NCBI GenBank assembly: GCA_021442455.1
Contig: JABUSY010000008.1
Span: forward strand, 1-44,761
DNA: 44,761 nt
Source: Lachnospiraceae bacterium
GTDB lineage: Bacteria; Bacillota; Clostridia; Lachnospirales; Lachnospiraceae
Direction: 5' to 3'
Position 1 is the first letter of the stretch. Every line of letters starts with the position of its first letter. Made by a program: the position numbers and the translations under genes. The notes under the pieces are model-generated. The model was not told where the DNA came from. It worked only from the letters and a program-made list of their open reading frames with translations, and did not search any database. Positions 10,501 to 21,015 of the stretch are shown here, in pieces.

Positions 10501-10721
10501 AAATTCAAACTATGCGCAAAGAAGCAGGATTTCAAGTGATGGATAAAATTTATGTATTTGCAAAAGGAAATGAGACGATTGCAAAAATTTTAAAAGAACA
10601 TGATAGAGAGATCCGATCTGCAGTGCTTGCTGATCAGATTTTGCTAGGTGAGACTAAGGGATACGAGAAAAAATGGAATATTAATTCTGAAAAAGTAACA
10701 ATGGCGGTAGAAAAAGTTTAA
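7566..10721 (+). CDS. ileS: Isoleucyl-tRNA synthetase with one internal TAG
   Basis: Two open stretches in one frame (7566-8318 and 8322-10721) join into an IleRS of about 1051 residues that charges tRNA-Ile. The HIGH motif appears as GKPHIGH at residues 56-62 and KMSKS near residue 602. The Thr-rich editing motif [11 protein letters not shown] comes just before the single TAG (8319-8321, codon 252), which therefore sits in the CP1 editing domain. The C-terminus ([21 protein letters not shown]) marks the eukaryote-like IleRS2 type. Termination at TAG would leave HIGH and KMSKS on separate chains. No other defect is visible over 3 kb. AAGGAGG precedes ATG 7566. An essential gene in this state argues for readthrough, another ileS copy, or sequence error. 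Confidence 0.88.
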
Positions 10722-10783
10722 GCATTGATGGGGGAAAAACAAAATGAGAATGATGAATTGATATTTTTGAAGAAAGGAAAATT

Positions 10784-12190
10784 TATGAACAGTGTGAGAG
10801 AAGCAGTCAATTGTCTATAAAATGAAAGCATTTCTTCGCATTGAGACGGATTGAATATATCAAAAATTAACTTTCAGAGGTCATGTGAAAATATTTTACA
10901 GCCAGGAGACTGGGAGAAATGATTTCATTCAGAAAAGCTATCGGTTTGTGAAATCTCCTAATGACTTTTCTCATTGCTGGCTACAAAAGTAATATGGTAA
11001 AAACCATGCACCTTTGAAATGTAAAGGCTATTAGCGATTTTTATTTGGATTCTTTTGATAAAGAGCATTACAACAAAATAGTAAAGAGGGAAAACCTGGC
11101 CTGTATCATTGTTGAAGTATTTGTATCACAATGATAACTAGATGTAGGACAAGAAAACTGTGTCTGAAACAAAAGTATTTTTTATATTTGCCAGTGTTAA
11201 AACAGAAAAAAGTATAAGAATCGTCTATTAATGAAGAGAGAATGACCTAAAATAAAGTCGGAGAGATAACAAACAGAAGCTACTCCTATAGCCAATTCAC
11301 AGATCATGGACAAAGTTCTGGAGACATAGTTGATAGAGCTTGTTAGAGTTTACTCTCAAGTATGTATCAGGTTGTGAAGGAGATCGACTACCGATTCTGT
11401 GAGAGTGTGCGTGTCAAGTATCCGAACAATGAGGAAAAAATCCAAAAAGATGACTGTTGTTTTATAACGGTTAGGTACAATAGATCATTTGGCGGCTATC
11501 GTGGGCGGTTTATGTAAAAAGAGTGGTCGGAAAAATTTGATAACAAGATAAACAGGATCATCTCGCACCGTTTCTCGATTTATGACACCTCGCTGTTTGT
11601 AGATTGAGTAAAAGATGATGTAAGATGGACGGATAGACTTTTTCAGGCACAAGGGTCTCGTAGTCTATGATGATGTTATGAAAGTCAAGGTCGAATTAAA
11701 ATGAGATATATAACGGAACATAATGGATGTATAAACAAATTCTAGATTTATCTTTGGAATAAATAAGATCAAAAAAATCTGTAAGTTTTTTCTATAATCC
11801 AGGATTTTCATTTTCGGAACGAAGGACAGCTTTGGCTATGAACGTGCTAAATTTATCAATGAACTGATTCATAATGTCAGGGGTATTAACCACAATGAAG
11901 CCGTAGATAAAAGCAAAATTGAAGATAGTATGTATTGAGAATTATCGTGTTAGTAAGAGAAGAGTAAATTTTCGCTGTCAGAAAAAAATCAAAATCGGTA
12001 ACATGAAAATTTTATGTTTAAAGGTGCTCTGATTTTAAAAACATAAGATGGCAATTTCGTAAAAGGTCGGTAAGGAAACTATGTTTGTCTTTACCTGGTT
12101 AAAAGAAGTACGACCTCAAAGCATGCGTCGGAACATTCCATTCGGACAAAATAATTCAGAAATTATGTAAATGACATATGGGAAGCTAGA
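10784..12190 (+). pseudogene. glgP: Glycogen phosphorylase remnant
   Basis: Several frames in succession still match glycogen/starch phosphorylase, the PLP enzyme that releases glucose-1-phosphate from glycogen. Anchors are LDSFDKEHYNKIVKRENLA near 11048-11105, EIDYRF and YPNNEEKI near 11378-11450, SEKFDNKINRI near 11525-11560, and SFGYERAKFINELIHNV followed by VDKSKIED near 11828-11925. Stops of all kinds and many indels lie between them, and large N-terminal parts are unreadable. It is dead beyond doubt. It lies just downstream of ileS. Together with the glgB remnant it shows loss of glycogen metabolism. Confidence 0.85.
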
Positions 12191-12297
12191 AAGAATAACT
12201 ATAAAATAAACTGTCACCTTTCATCGCTTTTTTGTTTGGATATTCCCATATTGCTTCAGCAGAAATCTTGTGAATTTAATTTAAAAAATAATAAATT

Positions 12298-12326
12298 TTG
12301 ACATTGACTTTCCGGTGTGATATACT
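12298..12326 (+). promoter_or_regulatory. Consensus sigma-A promoter
   Basis: TTGACA at 12298-12303, a 17-base spacer and TATACT at 12321-12326 form a near-perfect housekeeping promoter. The next gene start is ATG 12361, the broken TPR/AAA-like gene, so the promoter has outlived its first gene. It may now serve ksgA. Confidence 0.75.
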
Positions 12327-12360
12327 AAAACCGTTTATAGCTAAATAGTTACTAGAGAAT

Positions 12361-14779
12361 ATGTTGAATAAAACAGAATATCTTTTAAAGTTGGAGAAAC
12401 TTGAGTGGTATGTGTAGAACCAAGATTTTAATAATGCGATTCAGGTTGCGAAAAGTATTGATTAGAGATGGATAAAAAGCTTTCGTATATTGAATATGGT
12501 GGCGGATATTTATAAAGTCAATAAAAATTATAGTAATTGCAAAGATATTTTGTTATTTGCTTATGACAAGAAATTTATGAGAAAGAGCATTCTGTACCGA
12601 TTGGTGGTGATCAGTCTGAAACTGGGAGAAGTGGATGAGACTGTAGATTTTTCTACAAAAATTGCTCTGAATGATAACTTACGATATATTTTAAAATATA
12701 AGATCTATAAAGTTAGATATTTTCCGTTGGTAGACCAGATTTTGATTCTGGAGCAATAATAAGGATAAAGAATATACAGAGCGTTGGGCTTATGAGCTGG
12801 AGAGTCTTTAGAGTCAGGCAGGTAATAGCAAGAAATGTGTGGATACCTGTGATAAGTTAATTTGGTATTTTGGTAAGGGAAAATATGTGGTGAAGGCCAT
12901 GAAGCTAAAAATGAAGTACCAGCCTCTTACGCTGTCCCAGCAGAATTTATATAAAAAAGAGAAATATTGTTATTGTGAAAAAAATTTCGAAGCTCATAAG
13001 GCCTTTCTATCTGAAGGTAGAGCAGAGTTAGGGACAGATGTCCGATGTCAACAGCACAAGTAGCCAGGAGGTGTTAAAACGTATGAATCATGACAGAGTA
13101 GATATCGTCAAGAAGATGCAGATGAGTGATGACATGGACAAAGCAGTGGCTAAGGATGACTATCTTGTTACTGCCGGGGTATTTATTGGGACAATAGCGA
13201 AGCTGAGAGAAGAGTTAGAAAAAAGCATTCATGAAGTGTTTTTCGGTGTAAAAAAGAAAGCTCTCAAGCGAAGGAGTTTGGCATGTCAAGAGAATTGACA
13301 ATATTTGCAAGGGAAGATAAAAAAAAAGTGAGGCCAAGGCCTGAAGTAGCTAGAAGCATCTTATCTAGATCGGAACTTAAAGTGGAGGCAGAAGAAGAGA
13401 TCGAAGGGCAGATGTCCTTTGCAGATTGTAATTTAGATATATCACTGAAAGAAATGATGGATAAAAGTTTTGAAGAGAGATCAGTGGTATATAAATCAGA
13501 GCCGGAAGATGTAGGAATTAGTAAGTTTGATGCGAAGCCGTTTATTGAAGAAACTAGTAGTTTTGGAACTGAGCAGTCGGAGGAAACGATAGACGTTTAT
13601 GAACCAAGCGAGGCATCGTCGAAATCGGATAATATGGCTAAAGTGATGACAGAGGCGATGGAACAGGGGACAGCCGGAGAAAAAGATATTCCAGAGATGT
13701 TAAATGCACTAGGAATGGTAACGAATCAAGCAGTATTCCAAGGTATATCTGATTCTAACAACCGATTTAGAGACATTCATGAATTTGATAAAATGGATGA
13801 ACTGGATGTGAAACTTTTACAGTCTCAGAAGTCCCAAAAGCATTTATATAATGTAGCCCCAGATCCGAATCCAAAATTAACATCTAAAAAGATGATGTAT
13901 AGGACAATTCCGATGCATAAGATTGGAGAGAATACAATCCCGGTTTCTTTTGAGTATGTTTTGCGGGAAGAGACTCCTGAGGAAAAGAGGATCCGAATTT
14001 TGAATGATATGAAACATATCCGAATGAGTGACGATCAAAGGAAAATTTTCACGTATTTTGCAAAAATTCCCGGAATGGATCAAAAGATTTTAAAAGCGCT
14101 TTATAATGTATATGAACATGTAGGGGAAGATACCTCATGTCATGGAAACATAGCAATAATGGGAGCTGCGGGAACTGGTAAATCCAGATTAAGCTATGGG
14201 TTGATTGTTGCAATGTGTAAGGATTTGTTTATTGATGTAGCAAAAATTGCTCGTTTACATGGTTCTGATATGAACTGCAAAGATCCGGTTAAAATTGTAG
14301 CCAAGATGTCCGGTGGTTTCCTGGTTATTGAAAACGCTAGTGATATGACTGCAAAGACAATTGATCAACTAAATCGAGCCATGGAAGTCAAAACAGATTG
14401 CATGATCATGATTATTGAAGATGAGAAGGAAAACATGCGAACACTTTTGAAGCAATATCCAAAGTTCGCGGGTAAGTTTGAACAGGTGATATCCATTCCG
14501 GTTTTCACGAATGATGAGTTGATGGTCTTCGCTAGAACTTATGCCACAGAAAACGGATGTAAGATCGATGCGATGGGTGTGCTCGCCCTTTACACACTGA
14601 TTAGCAACAACCAATTGGAGGAAGAACCAATGACAATCTCCAGAGTTAAGGAAATTGTAGACAATGCTATAGCACATGCAAAAAAAGGAAGATGTAGATT
14701 TGGATGGAGGAGTGAATCTAGATGTGAGAAAAATAAGAATCAATGGACCGTGCTGTATGAAAAAGATTTTATTATATAG
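12361..14779 (+). pseudogene. TPR / AAA-like Lachnospiraceae protein, broken
   Basis: The pieces match one large lineage-specific protein found upstream of ksgA in Lachnospiraceae. The N-terminal part has TPR-like repeats (LNMVADIYKVNKNY, ILLFAYDKK, YILKYKIYK). The C-terminal part is a P-loop domain with Walker A GAAGTGKS and the conserved IPVFTNDELMVFA and YEKDF endings. Lesions: TAG at 12415, 12463 (where relatives have Trp) and 12809 (where relatives have Tyr), and frame changes near 12755, 13040-13063 and 13283-13298. The last 1.5 kb (13283-14779) is still open for 498 residues and may be expressed as a fragment. Function in the family is unknown to me. Confidence 0.8.
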
Positions 14780-14838
14780 ACTGGAGGTACGGAATAGCTG
14801 TTGTTTTTTATTTGTGAAAAATTTGAAGGAGTTGGAGA

Positions 14839-15711
14839 ATGAAAAAAAAGAAACCATGGCTTGGTACTCCGAAGAAAACAATGGAGATTTTGCAGAAGTA
14901 TAGATTTCGTTTTCAAAAAAAATTTGGGTAGAATTTTCTGATTAGCTCTCATGTGCTAAATAAAATTTTAGCTACGGCGGAAATAACAAAGAATGATTTT
15001 GTGATTGAGATAGGGGCGGGTATAGGGACCCTAACTCAGTATTTAGCTTATGCCGCTCGAGAAATTTGTGCTGTAGAGATAGATCACAATCTGATCCCTA
15101 TTCTGAAGGATACTCTGAGTGATTGGAATAATATAACGGTGATACATGAGGATATCCTAAAACTAGATTTGAATAACCTTGTGAATAACAAAAACGGTGG
15201 AAAGCCTGTTAAAATCGTTACCAATTTGCCATATTATATTACGACTCCGATTATCATGGGTTTATTTGAGGACCATGTTCCGGTGGATACAATTACGGTG
15301 ATGGTGCAAAAAGAAGTGGCCAGTCGAATGCAGGCCAGGCCGGGAAGTAAAGACTATGGAGCATTTTCTTTGGCGATTCAATATTATGCAGAACTATACC
15401 TTGCAGCTAAGGTATCTCCTAAGTGTTTTATTCCTAGACCGAAGGTGGATAGTGCTGTCATTCGGTTGAAAAATAAAGTGTCAAAGGTATCGGATGAAGC
15501 TTTGATGTTCCATTTAATACGTGCCTCATTTAACCAAAGGAGAAAGACATTACTCAATGCTCTGTGTAATGATAAAGGACTTTCTTTTCAAAAAGAAGTT
15601 CTGGACATTGCTCTAGTAGCATGCGGTCTTCCATCCAATGTCCGAGGTGAGACACTAACGCTGAAACAGTTTGCGGCGTTAGCTGCTTATTTGAAGAATA
15701 AAGAAGAATAA
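14839..15711 (+). CDS. ksgA: 16S rRNA dimethyladenosine transferase with internal TAG
   Basis: KsgA/RsmA dimethylates two adenines at the 3' end of 16S rRNA using S-adenosylmethionine. The frame from ATG 14839 (AAGGAG eight bases before) reads about 290 residues with one TAG at 14929-14931, codon 31. Around it the text is FQKKFG, stop, NFLI; nearly all family members have Gln here (FGQNFL), so CAG has become TAG. Downstream motifs are intact: the SAM site EIGAGIGTLTQYL, the acidic EIDHN, the catalytic NLPYYIT, and FIPRPKVDSAVIRL. If TAG stops translation, the GTG at 14953 could restart a 252-residue protein lacking the N-terminal lobe, but no ribosome site precedes it. No other defect is visible. 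Confidence 0.88.
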
Positions 15712-15716
15712 AATAG

Positions 15717-15758
15717 AAGAAAAAGACTGCTATGAACATTTACTGCAATCTTTTTCTT
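15717..15758. terminator. Bidirectional terminator between ksgA and rubrerythrin
   Basis: A stem of 14 positions (15717-15730 with 15745-15758) has one mismatch and a 14-base loop. It has an A tract on the left arm and a T tract on the right arm, so it can end transcripts from both converging genes. Confidence 0.75.
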
Positions 15759-15775
15759 AGTATATCATTAGTATA

Positions 15776-16318
15776 TCAATTGAAATATCTTTTTAAAAGG
15801 CCAGCAAAAGCTTTTCCATGGCGGGCCTCATCACGAGCCATCTCATGTACAGTATCATGAATAGCATCTAAATTAGCAATTTTGGCACGCTTTGCCAGAT
15901 CATTTTTACCTGAGGTAGCACCATTTTCCGCTTTAATTCTCATTTCCAGGTTTTTCTTTGTGCTTTTGGTCACCACTTCACCAAGAAGTTCAGCAAATTT
16001 AGCTGCATGTTCAGCTTCTTCGTAAGCGGCTTTCTCCCAGTATAAACCTATTTCCGAATATCCTTCTCTGAAAGCTACGCGGGACATTGCTAAATACATC
16101 CCAACTTCAGAACATTCACCTTCAAAATTTGCTCTAAGATCTTTTTTTATGCTTTCATCAATATTGCCAGCAACACCTAATACATGTTCTACTGCCCAGT
16201 TTATTTCTTCGGACTGTTCAATAAATTTAGATGCCGGTGCTTTACAAATTGGACAAAATTCAGGCGCTGCATCTCCTTCATGAAGATAACCACATACACT
16301 ACATACAAATTTTTTCAT
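15776..16318 (-). CDS. Rubrerythrin, rubredoxin domain first
   Basis: This 180-residue protein detoxifies peroxide or oxygen species in anaerobes by passing electrons from a rubredoxin-type iron to a di-iron site. The rubredoxin-like part is N-terminal, with cysteines at 6, 9, 22 and 25 (CSVCGY and CPICKAP). The ferritin-like domain follows, with [20 protein letters not shown] and the closing [11 protein letters not shown]. This domain order is that of reverse rubrerythrins, common in clostridia. The gene is complete, ends with TGA and has its own promoter. It converges on ksgA across a shared terminator. Confidence 0.93.
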   Translation of the reverse strand: MKKFVCSVCGYLHEGDAAPEFCPICKAPASKFIEQSEEINWAVEHVLGVAGNIDESIKKDLRANFEGECSEVGMYLAMSRVAFREGYSEIGLYWEKAAYEEAEHAAKFAELLGEVVTKSTKKNLEMRIKAENGATSGKNDLAKRAKIANLDAIHDTVHEMARDEARHGKAFAGLLKRYFN

Positions 16319-16371
16319 TTTTTTCCCTTTCTTTATTCCTTTATATTATTTTCATACTTTCCATACATAAC

Positions 16372-16400
16372 ATAATAGCAGAGTACTTTTCAATTGTCAA
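16372..16400 (-). promoter_or_regulatory. Promoter for rubrerythrin
   Basis: On the minus strand TTGACA (16400-16395) and TATTAT (16377-16372) are separated by exactly 17 bases, about 50 bases upstream of the rubrerythrin start. I saw no clear PerR-type palindrome overlapping it. Confidence 0.7.
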
Positions 16401-16724
16401 TCATGTTACTAAAGATTTTTTATGTAGTTTTCGTATATAGCATAAAAGCGCATATTGCAGCTTTCAACAATCTTGTTAAAGTTTGAACTAGTATTGTCTT
16501 TAAACTGCTTGATATAGTTTTTAGATTCAATAACGATAGACAAGTCAAGAAGCTGTTTGTATCGTGGATTTGGTATATTTTTATGGATTTTTTGTAATCA
16601 AATTAAGAATTATTGTCTTTGCCAGCTGTTTATGCTAAGATAAAAAAATGAGTTAAATAAAAGTCAGATGTTTTAAAGCGTTCTCATTTTCTTCATCAAT
16701 AAATTTATAAGGAGACGTATCAAA
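16401..16724. other. Intergenic region between rubrerythrin and metG
   Basis: No gene is visible. A possible metG promoter is TTGTCT at 16613-16618, a 17-base spacer, and TAAGAT at 16636-16641. An AAGGAG ribosome site lies shortly before the metG start. The rest is featureless AT-rich sequence. Confidence 0.5.
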
Positions 16725-18683
16725 ATGAAAAAAATCAGGAAGAAATATTATATTACTACAGCGATTGCCTATGCTTCAGGCAAGCCGCATATTGGTAATA
16801 GTTATGAAATTATTCTGGCTGACAACATAGCTCGTTTCAAGAGACAGCAGGGATATGAGGTTTTTTTTCAAACAGGAACTGACGAGCATGGGCAAAAAAT
16901 TGAGTTGAAGGCTCAGGAGAAAGGGATCAGCCCTAAGGAATTTGTTGATGATATATCGGTACAGATTAAAAGGATCTGGGATTTGATGAATATTTCTTAT
17001 GATAAATTTATCCGAACGACGGATAAGGATCACGAGAATCGAGTTCAGAAGATTTTTAGAAAGCTGTACGATCAGGGAGATATATATAAAAGTTATTATA
17101 AGGGAATGTATTGTACCCCGTGTGAGTCCTTTTTTACCGAATCTCAGTTGTTAGATGGCAAATGTCCGGATTGTGGTAAGCCAGTAGAACTTGCCAGGGA
17201 AGAGGCTTATTTTTTTAAGATGAGTAAATATGCCAAGAGACTGATCAAATATATCAATGATCATCCGAAGTTTATTCAACCAGTTTTACGGAAGAATGAG
17301 ATGATGAATAATTTTCTGTTGGCGGGGATTCAGGATCTGTGTATATCCAGGACATCTTTTAGCTGGGGGATTTCTGTGGATTTTGCTCCTAGGCATGTAA
17401 TTTATGTATGGCTGGATGCCCTGGTGAACTATATTACTGGAATTGGATATGATTGCGATGGCAGTAGTAACGGTCAGTTTGAGAAGTTGTGGCCGGCAGA
17501 TTTGCATCTCGTTGGTAAGGATATTATTCGGTTTCATACGATTTATTGGCCAATTTTTTTGATGGCGCTGGATTTACCCTTGCCTAAGATGGTGTTTGGT
17601 CATCCCTGGTTGCTACAGGGAAATGGAAAGATGAGCAAATCCAAAGGAAATGTGCTTTATGCAGATGACTTGGCAGAAATTTTCGGTGTGGATGCTGTGC
17701 GATATTTCGTTCTTCATGAGATGCCTTTTGAAAATGATGGAGTAATTACATGGAACTTGATGGTCGAGAGAATAAATTCAGATTTGGTTAATACCCTTGG
17801 AAATTTGGTAAACCGAACGCTTTCCATGATTAACAAATATTTTGGAGGCATGATCTGTGATAAGGGAGTTCAGGATGTGATGGATGATGATCTAAAAGCA
17901 ATTGTCATCGCTACGCCTGGCAGAGTGGTTGAAAAGATGGAATCCCTTAAAGTGGCAGATGCATTGAGGGAGATATTCAATCTTTTTAAGCGCTGTAACA
18001 AATATATTGATGAAACTATGCCGTGGATTTTAGCCAAGGATGAAACTAAAAAAGACCGCCTGTCTACGGTACTTTATCATCTAGTGGACAGCATAGTAAT
18101 CGGAGCTTCTCTTCTGGAAGCTTTCATGCCTGAGACAACACAACGTATCCTGGAACAGTTTAAAGCAGAAAAGAGGGATTATGAACAATTGGATCATTTT
18201 GGCCTATATCCCTCCGGCGGCAAGATTACTGAAAAGTCGGAAATTCTTTTCGATCGGCTGGATTTGAAAGAAGTGCTAGAGAAAGCAAAAGCTATACAAA
18301 AGGAGCAGAGAGCTGTAGAAGATCAGGAAAAAGGATCAATCAGACTGGAATTTAAGCCGGAAATTACTTTTGAAGAATTTGGCAGAATACAGTTTGCTGT
18401 AGGCGAAATTGTTACTTGTAAAGCGGTCCCAAAATCCGAGAAGCTACTCTGTTCACAGGTCAGGATCGGGGATCAAATGAAGCAAATTGTATCGGGAATT
18501 AAAACATATTATACACCAGAGGAGATGGTCGGGAAAAAAGTAATGGTGTTAGTAAACTTGAAGCCGGCGAAACTGGCAGGAGTGCTTTCGGAAGGAATGC
18601 TGCTTTGTGCAGAGGATGTCGACGGCAATCTGTCACTTATGATGCCAGAGAGGTCAATGCCTTCAGGGGCTGAAATTTATTAA
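16725..18683 (+). CDS. metG: Methionyl-tRNA synthetase
   Basis: It charges initiator and elongator tRNA-Met. The class I signatures are HIGN within GKPHIGNSYE near residues 19-28 and KMSKS near residue 301. A zinc knuckle is visible between about residues 129 and 148 (CTPCESF, then CPDCGKP). The anticodon-binding helical domain follows, and the last 110 residues form the appended tRNA-binding OB fold (FAVGEIVTCKAVPKSEKL, then GVLSEGMLLCAED). At 652 residues it is the usual length for Gram-positive MetRS with this tail. The frame is clean and ends with TAA. tatD follows after 14 bases with its own GGAGG, so the two are probably one operon. Confidence 0.97.
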   Translation: MKKIRKKYYITTAIAYASGKPHIGNSYEIILADNIARFKRQQGYEVFFQTGTDEHGQKIELKAQEKGISPKEFVDDISVQIKRIWDLMNISYDKFIRTTDKDHENRVQKIFRKLYDQGDIYKSYYKGMYCTPCESFFTESQLLDGKCPDCGKPVELAREEAYFFKMSKYAKRLIKYINDHPKFIQPVLRKNEMMNNFLLAGIQDLCISRTSFSWGISVDFAPRHVIYVWLDALVNYITGIGYDCDGSSNGQFEKLWPADLHLVGKDIIRFHTIYWPIFLMALDLPLPKMVFGHPWLLQGNGKMSKSKGNVLYADDLAEIFGVDAVRYFVLHEMPFENDGVITWNLMVERINSDLVNTLGNLVNRTLSMINKYFGGMICDKGVQDVMDDDLKAIVIATPGRVVEKMESLKVADALREIFNLFKRCNKYIDETMPWILAKDETKKDRLSTVLYHLVDSIVIGASLLEAFMPETTQRILEQFKAEKRDYEQLDHFGLYPSGGKITEKSEILFDRLDLKEVLEKAKAIQKEQRAVEDQEKGSIRLEFKPEITFEEFGRIQFAVGEIVTCKAVPKSEKLLCSQVRIGDQMKQIVSGIKTYYTPEEMVGKKVMVLVNLKPAKLAGVLSEGMLLCAEDVDGNLSLMMPERSMPSGAEIY

Positions 18684-18697
18684 TTTGGAGGATTGCT

Positions 18698-19468
18698 ATG
18701 ATATTTGAGACGCATGCACACTATGATGACGAGTCCTTTGACGGAGACCGGGAAAAGTTATTGGATTCCCTGCCCCAGCAAGGTATTGGGAAAGTGATTA
18801 ATGTTTGCGCTGGAATGAACAGTCTAGAGACTGTAAGAGAGATGATGGAACGCTATCCCTGTGTATATGGAGCCGTTGGGATTCATCCGGATGAAGTAGA
18901 AGGATTGAATGATGAGAGAATAAAAGAAATTCGCGCGCTTTGTCGTCATGATAAGACAGTAGCGGTTGGGGAGATAGGACTTGATTATTATTGGGATAAG
19001 GCAAGACATGAGGTTCAAATTCAATGGTTTGAATATCAGATGCAACTTGCTCGAGAAGAAAAGCTTCCTGTGATCATACACAGCCGGGAATCTGCCGAAG
19101 ACACTTTGCTTGTTGCTAGACGAATGAAACTTTCAGAAATTGGAGGGGTTATACATTGCTTTTCTTATGCGAAGGAAATGGCCAGAGAATATCTGAATAT
19201 GGGGGTTTATTTGGGGGTCGGCGGAGTAGTGACTTTTAAGAATGGAAAACAGTTAAAAGAAGTAGTGGAATATGCACCTCTGATCCAGTTGTTGCTGGAG
19301 ACTGACAGTCCGTACCTGGCCCCGGAGCCGAACAGAAAGCAGAGAAATACTTCTTTGAATATCCCTTATATCGCAGAGGAAATTGCCCGAATTAAGGGGA
19401 TTACAGCTAAAGAGGTGATAGAGATTACAGAACAGAATGCTTTGAGATTATTCAAAAAGGCTGTCTGA
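18698..19468 (+). CDS. tatD: TatD family metal-dependent DNase
   Basis: TatD/YcfH proteins are TIM-barrel metal-dependent hydrolases with DNase activity. Metal ligands and signatures are in place: ETHAHYDD at the N-terminus, GEIGLDYYW, IHSRES, GVIHCFSY and LLETDSPYLAPEP followed by RKQRN. The length, 256 residues, is typical. The start has GGAGG nine bases upstream. The metG-tatD pair is widely conserved in Firmicutes; in many the next genes are rnmV and ksgA, but here decayed DNA follows. No defect is visible. Confidence 0.95.
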   Translation: MIFETHAHYDDESFDGDREKLLDSLPQQGIGKVINVCAGMNSLETVREMMERYPCVYGAVGIHPDEVEGLNDERIKEIRALCRHDKTVAVGEIGLDYYWDKARHEVQIQWFEYQMQLAREEKLPVIIHSRESAEDTLLVARRMKLSEIGGVIHCFSYAKEMAREYLNMGVYLGVGGVVTFKNGKQLKEVVEYAPLIQLLLETDSPYLAPEPNRKQRNTSLNIPYIAEEIARIKGITAKEVIEITEQNALRLFKKAV

Positions 19469-19599
19469 GAACTCAAGTGGTTTTCACTATCCAATGGTTA
19501 AGTGTATATATACCGATTGTTAAAATAAAGAGATCGATTATTGAATAATGTTTCTGGATATAATGGCGCTCCTTTTGAGAGATAAGGGAGATTTCAATT

Positions 19600-20935
19600 G
19601 GCATACGAGGGCGGTCTAGTGGATGAAGTATTCAAATACACAGGGCGAGCATTTTGCTTTCAAGGATATTTAGAAGAAAAGACGGAACGCTTCTTTCAGA
19701 AACTGGTAGAAAGAGGTGAATTTTGAGGAAAAGATCAAATATTAGGATATTTTTCTATAATTCTTGTCGAAACTGTGCGGAACTGGTAAATTAAAAAGAT
19801 GGATGTTAAATTTTTGAACGTAACCAGTGGCTGGTATAAGAACATGGTATAAGAACAGGTGGTGCTGTTTTTCATATGTATGAAAGAGAGTTTTTTTTGG
19901 CAAAGGGAGGAGCAAAGGTTAATAAAGAAACGCTGGTGCGTTTTTAGGAGCAGGATCAGTATTTATTCGGTCAGTTCATAAATATAAACTTTAGGAAAAT
20001 GCCTTTATATCATGGGCGATAACTCTTGGATACAGAAACAGACAGGAATTTTTTCTCAAGATTTCTCCACTGTCCATTTATGAGCTACCTCCTGGCTTTT
20101 GGAAAAAGCATATTTGGACAAGAAGCAACCAAGGAGGATTTTTAACAATATATAAGAAAATGATTCAGCCTCTGACAGAGTATGTGAAGGATATGGTTTA
20201 ATACTCACTCATGTGGAAGTTAATAAGAATTGCTGCGAATTATTTGGCTTTGGTCGTTTATGCCATTATAGGTATGTCTATAAATAAGAATAAGATCGGC
20301 TCGTTATTTTGTTAGATTCCATTCTCTTTTTTTGAAGAATGGGTCCTATGTATCTGTCTGAATGCGACAGGAAAGCTGTATATAAGTATGCAGATTCCTG
20401 GAAAAGGAAAGATACGGATTGTAAGATTTTTAATTACAAGCGTCTGTTAAGTAAAGAATTTCATGCTGGCAAAAGCGTTTAATGGAGTAAAGGAATTCCA
20501 TGTTGACGGTCTACGGATGAATGCAGGTAGCGTTATCGAAGAATACACAGGAAATAATTTGAACAAAAATGCATACTCGAAAGCAAAATTTTCAAACATC
20601 TGATTTCATTGGTGACAGAAGAAAATAAAGGTATTATGAACATTCAAGGCTTGACTAAATGTCACCGATAACGTTAACGATGGGAGCCTTAGGGTTCATA
20701 TTGAGGCAAAATATAGGGTCGAATGAAAGTCTTCAGGAATATGTTAGATATCATAATTTGTTTGGCCACGTATAGAAATACTCTCTGCTCAGGGATAATC
20801 ATCAGAATGAACGTACGGAGGGGAGATGGAGCAAGGCACTGTTTCGGAAAAATGAAAATATGCATAAGAGTTTGTTTGTAGATTCTGGAAAGGGCGTCGA
20901 GAGCATCTGATCCTGTTTTGTTTTATGCTAAATTA
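19600..20935 (+). pseudogene. glgB: Glycogen branching enzyme remnant
   Basis: This is a wreck of the alpha-1,4-glucan branching enzyme (GH13). Matching pieces occur in order: SIYELPPGFWKKH near 20080, with LTEYVKDM near 20170; then NFMLAKAF and EFHVDGLRMNA near 20458-20535, the GH13 region II; then FFKHLISLVTEENKGIM near 20590-20640; then VTDNVNDGSL near 20660-20690; and SLQEYVRYHNLF near 20728-20765. They fall in different frames and are broken by TAA, TAG and TGA. The boundaries, especially the left one, are approximate. A 13-base tandem duplication (19832-19857) lies in its 5' part. Confidence 0.8.
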
Positions 20936-21015
20936 CAGCATGTCAATTTACAAAGAAGAAAAATGGTATTTTTCTTATCAGATTTGTTCTTTAATAAACG
21001 TGAGAATACAATTAA

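Noticed and set aside
12361..12811. TAG read specifically as Gln throughout
   Set aside because: In the TPR/AAA-like gene TAG stands where relatives have Trp and Tyr, and that gene also has frameshifts, so it does not support one defined amino acid.
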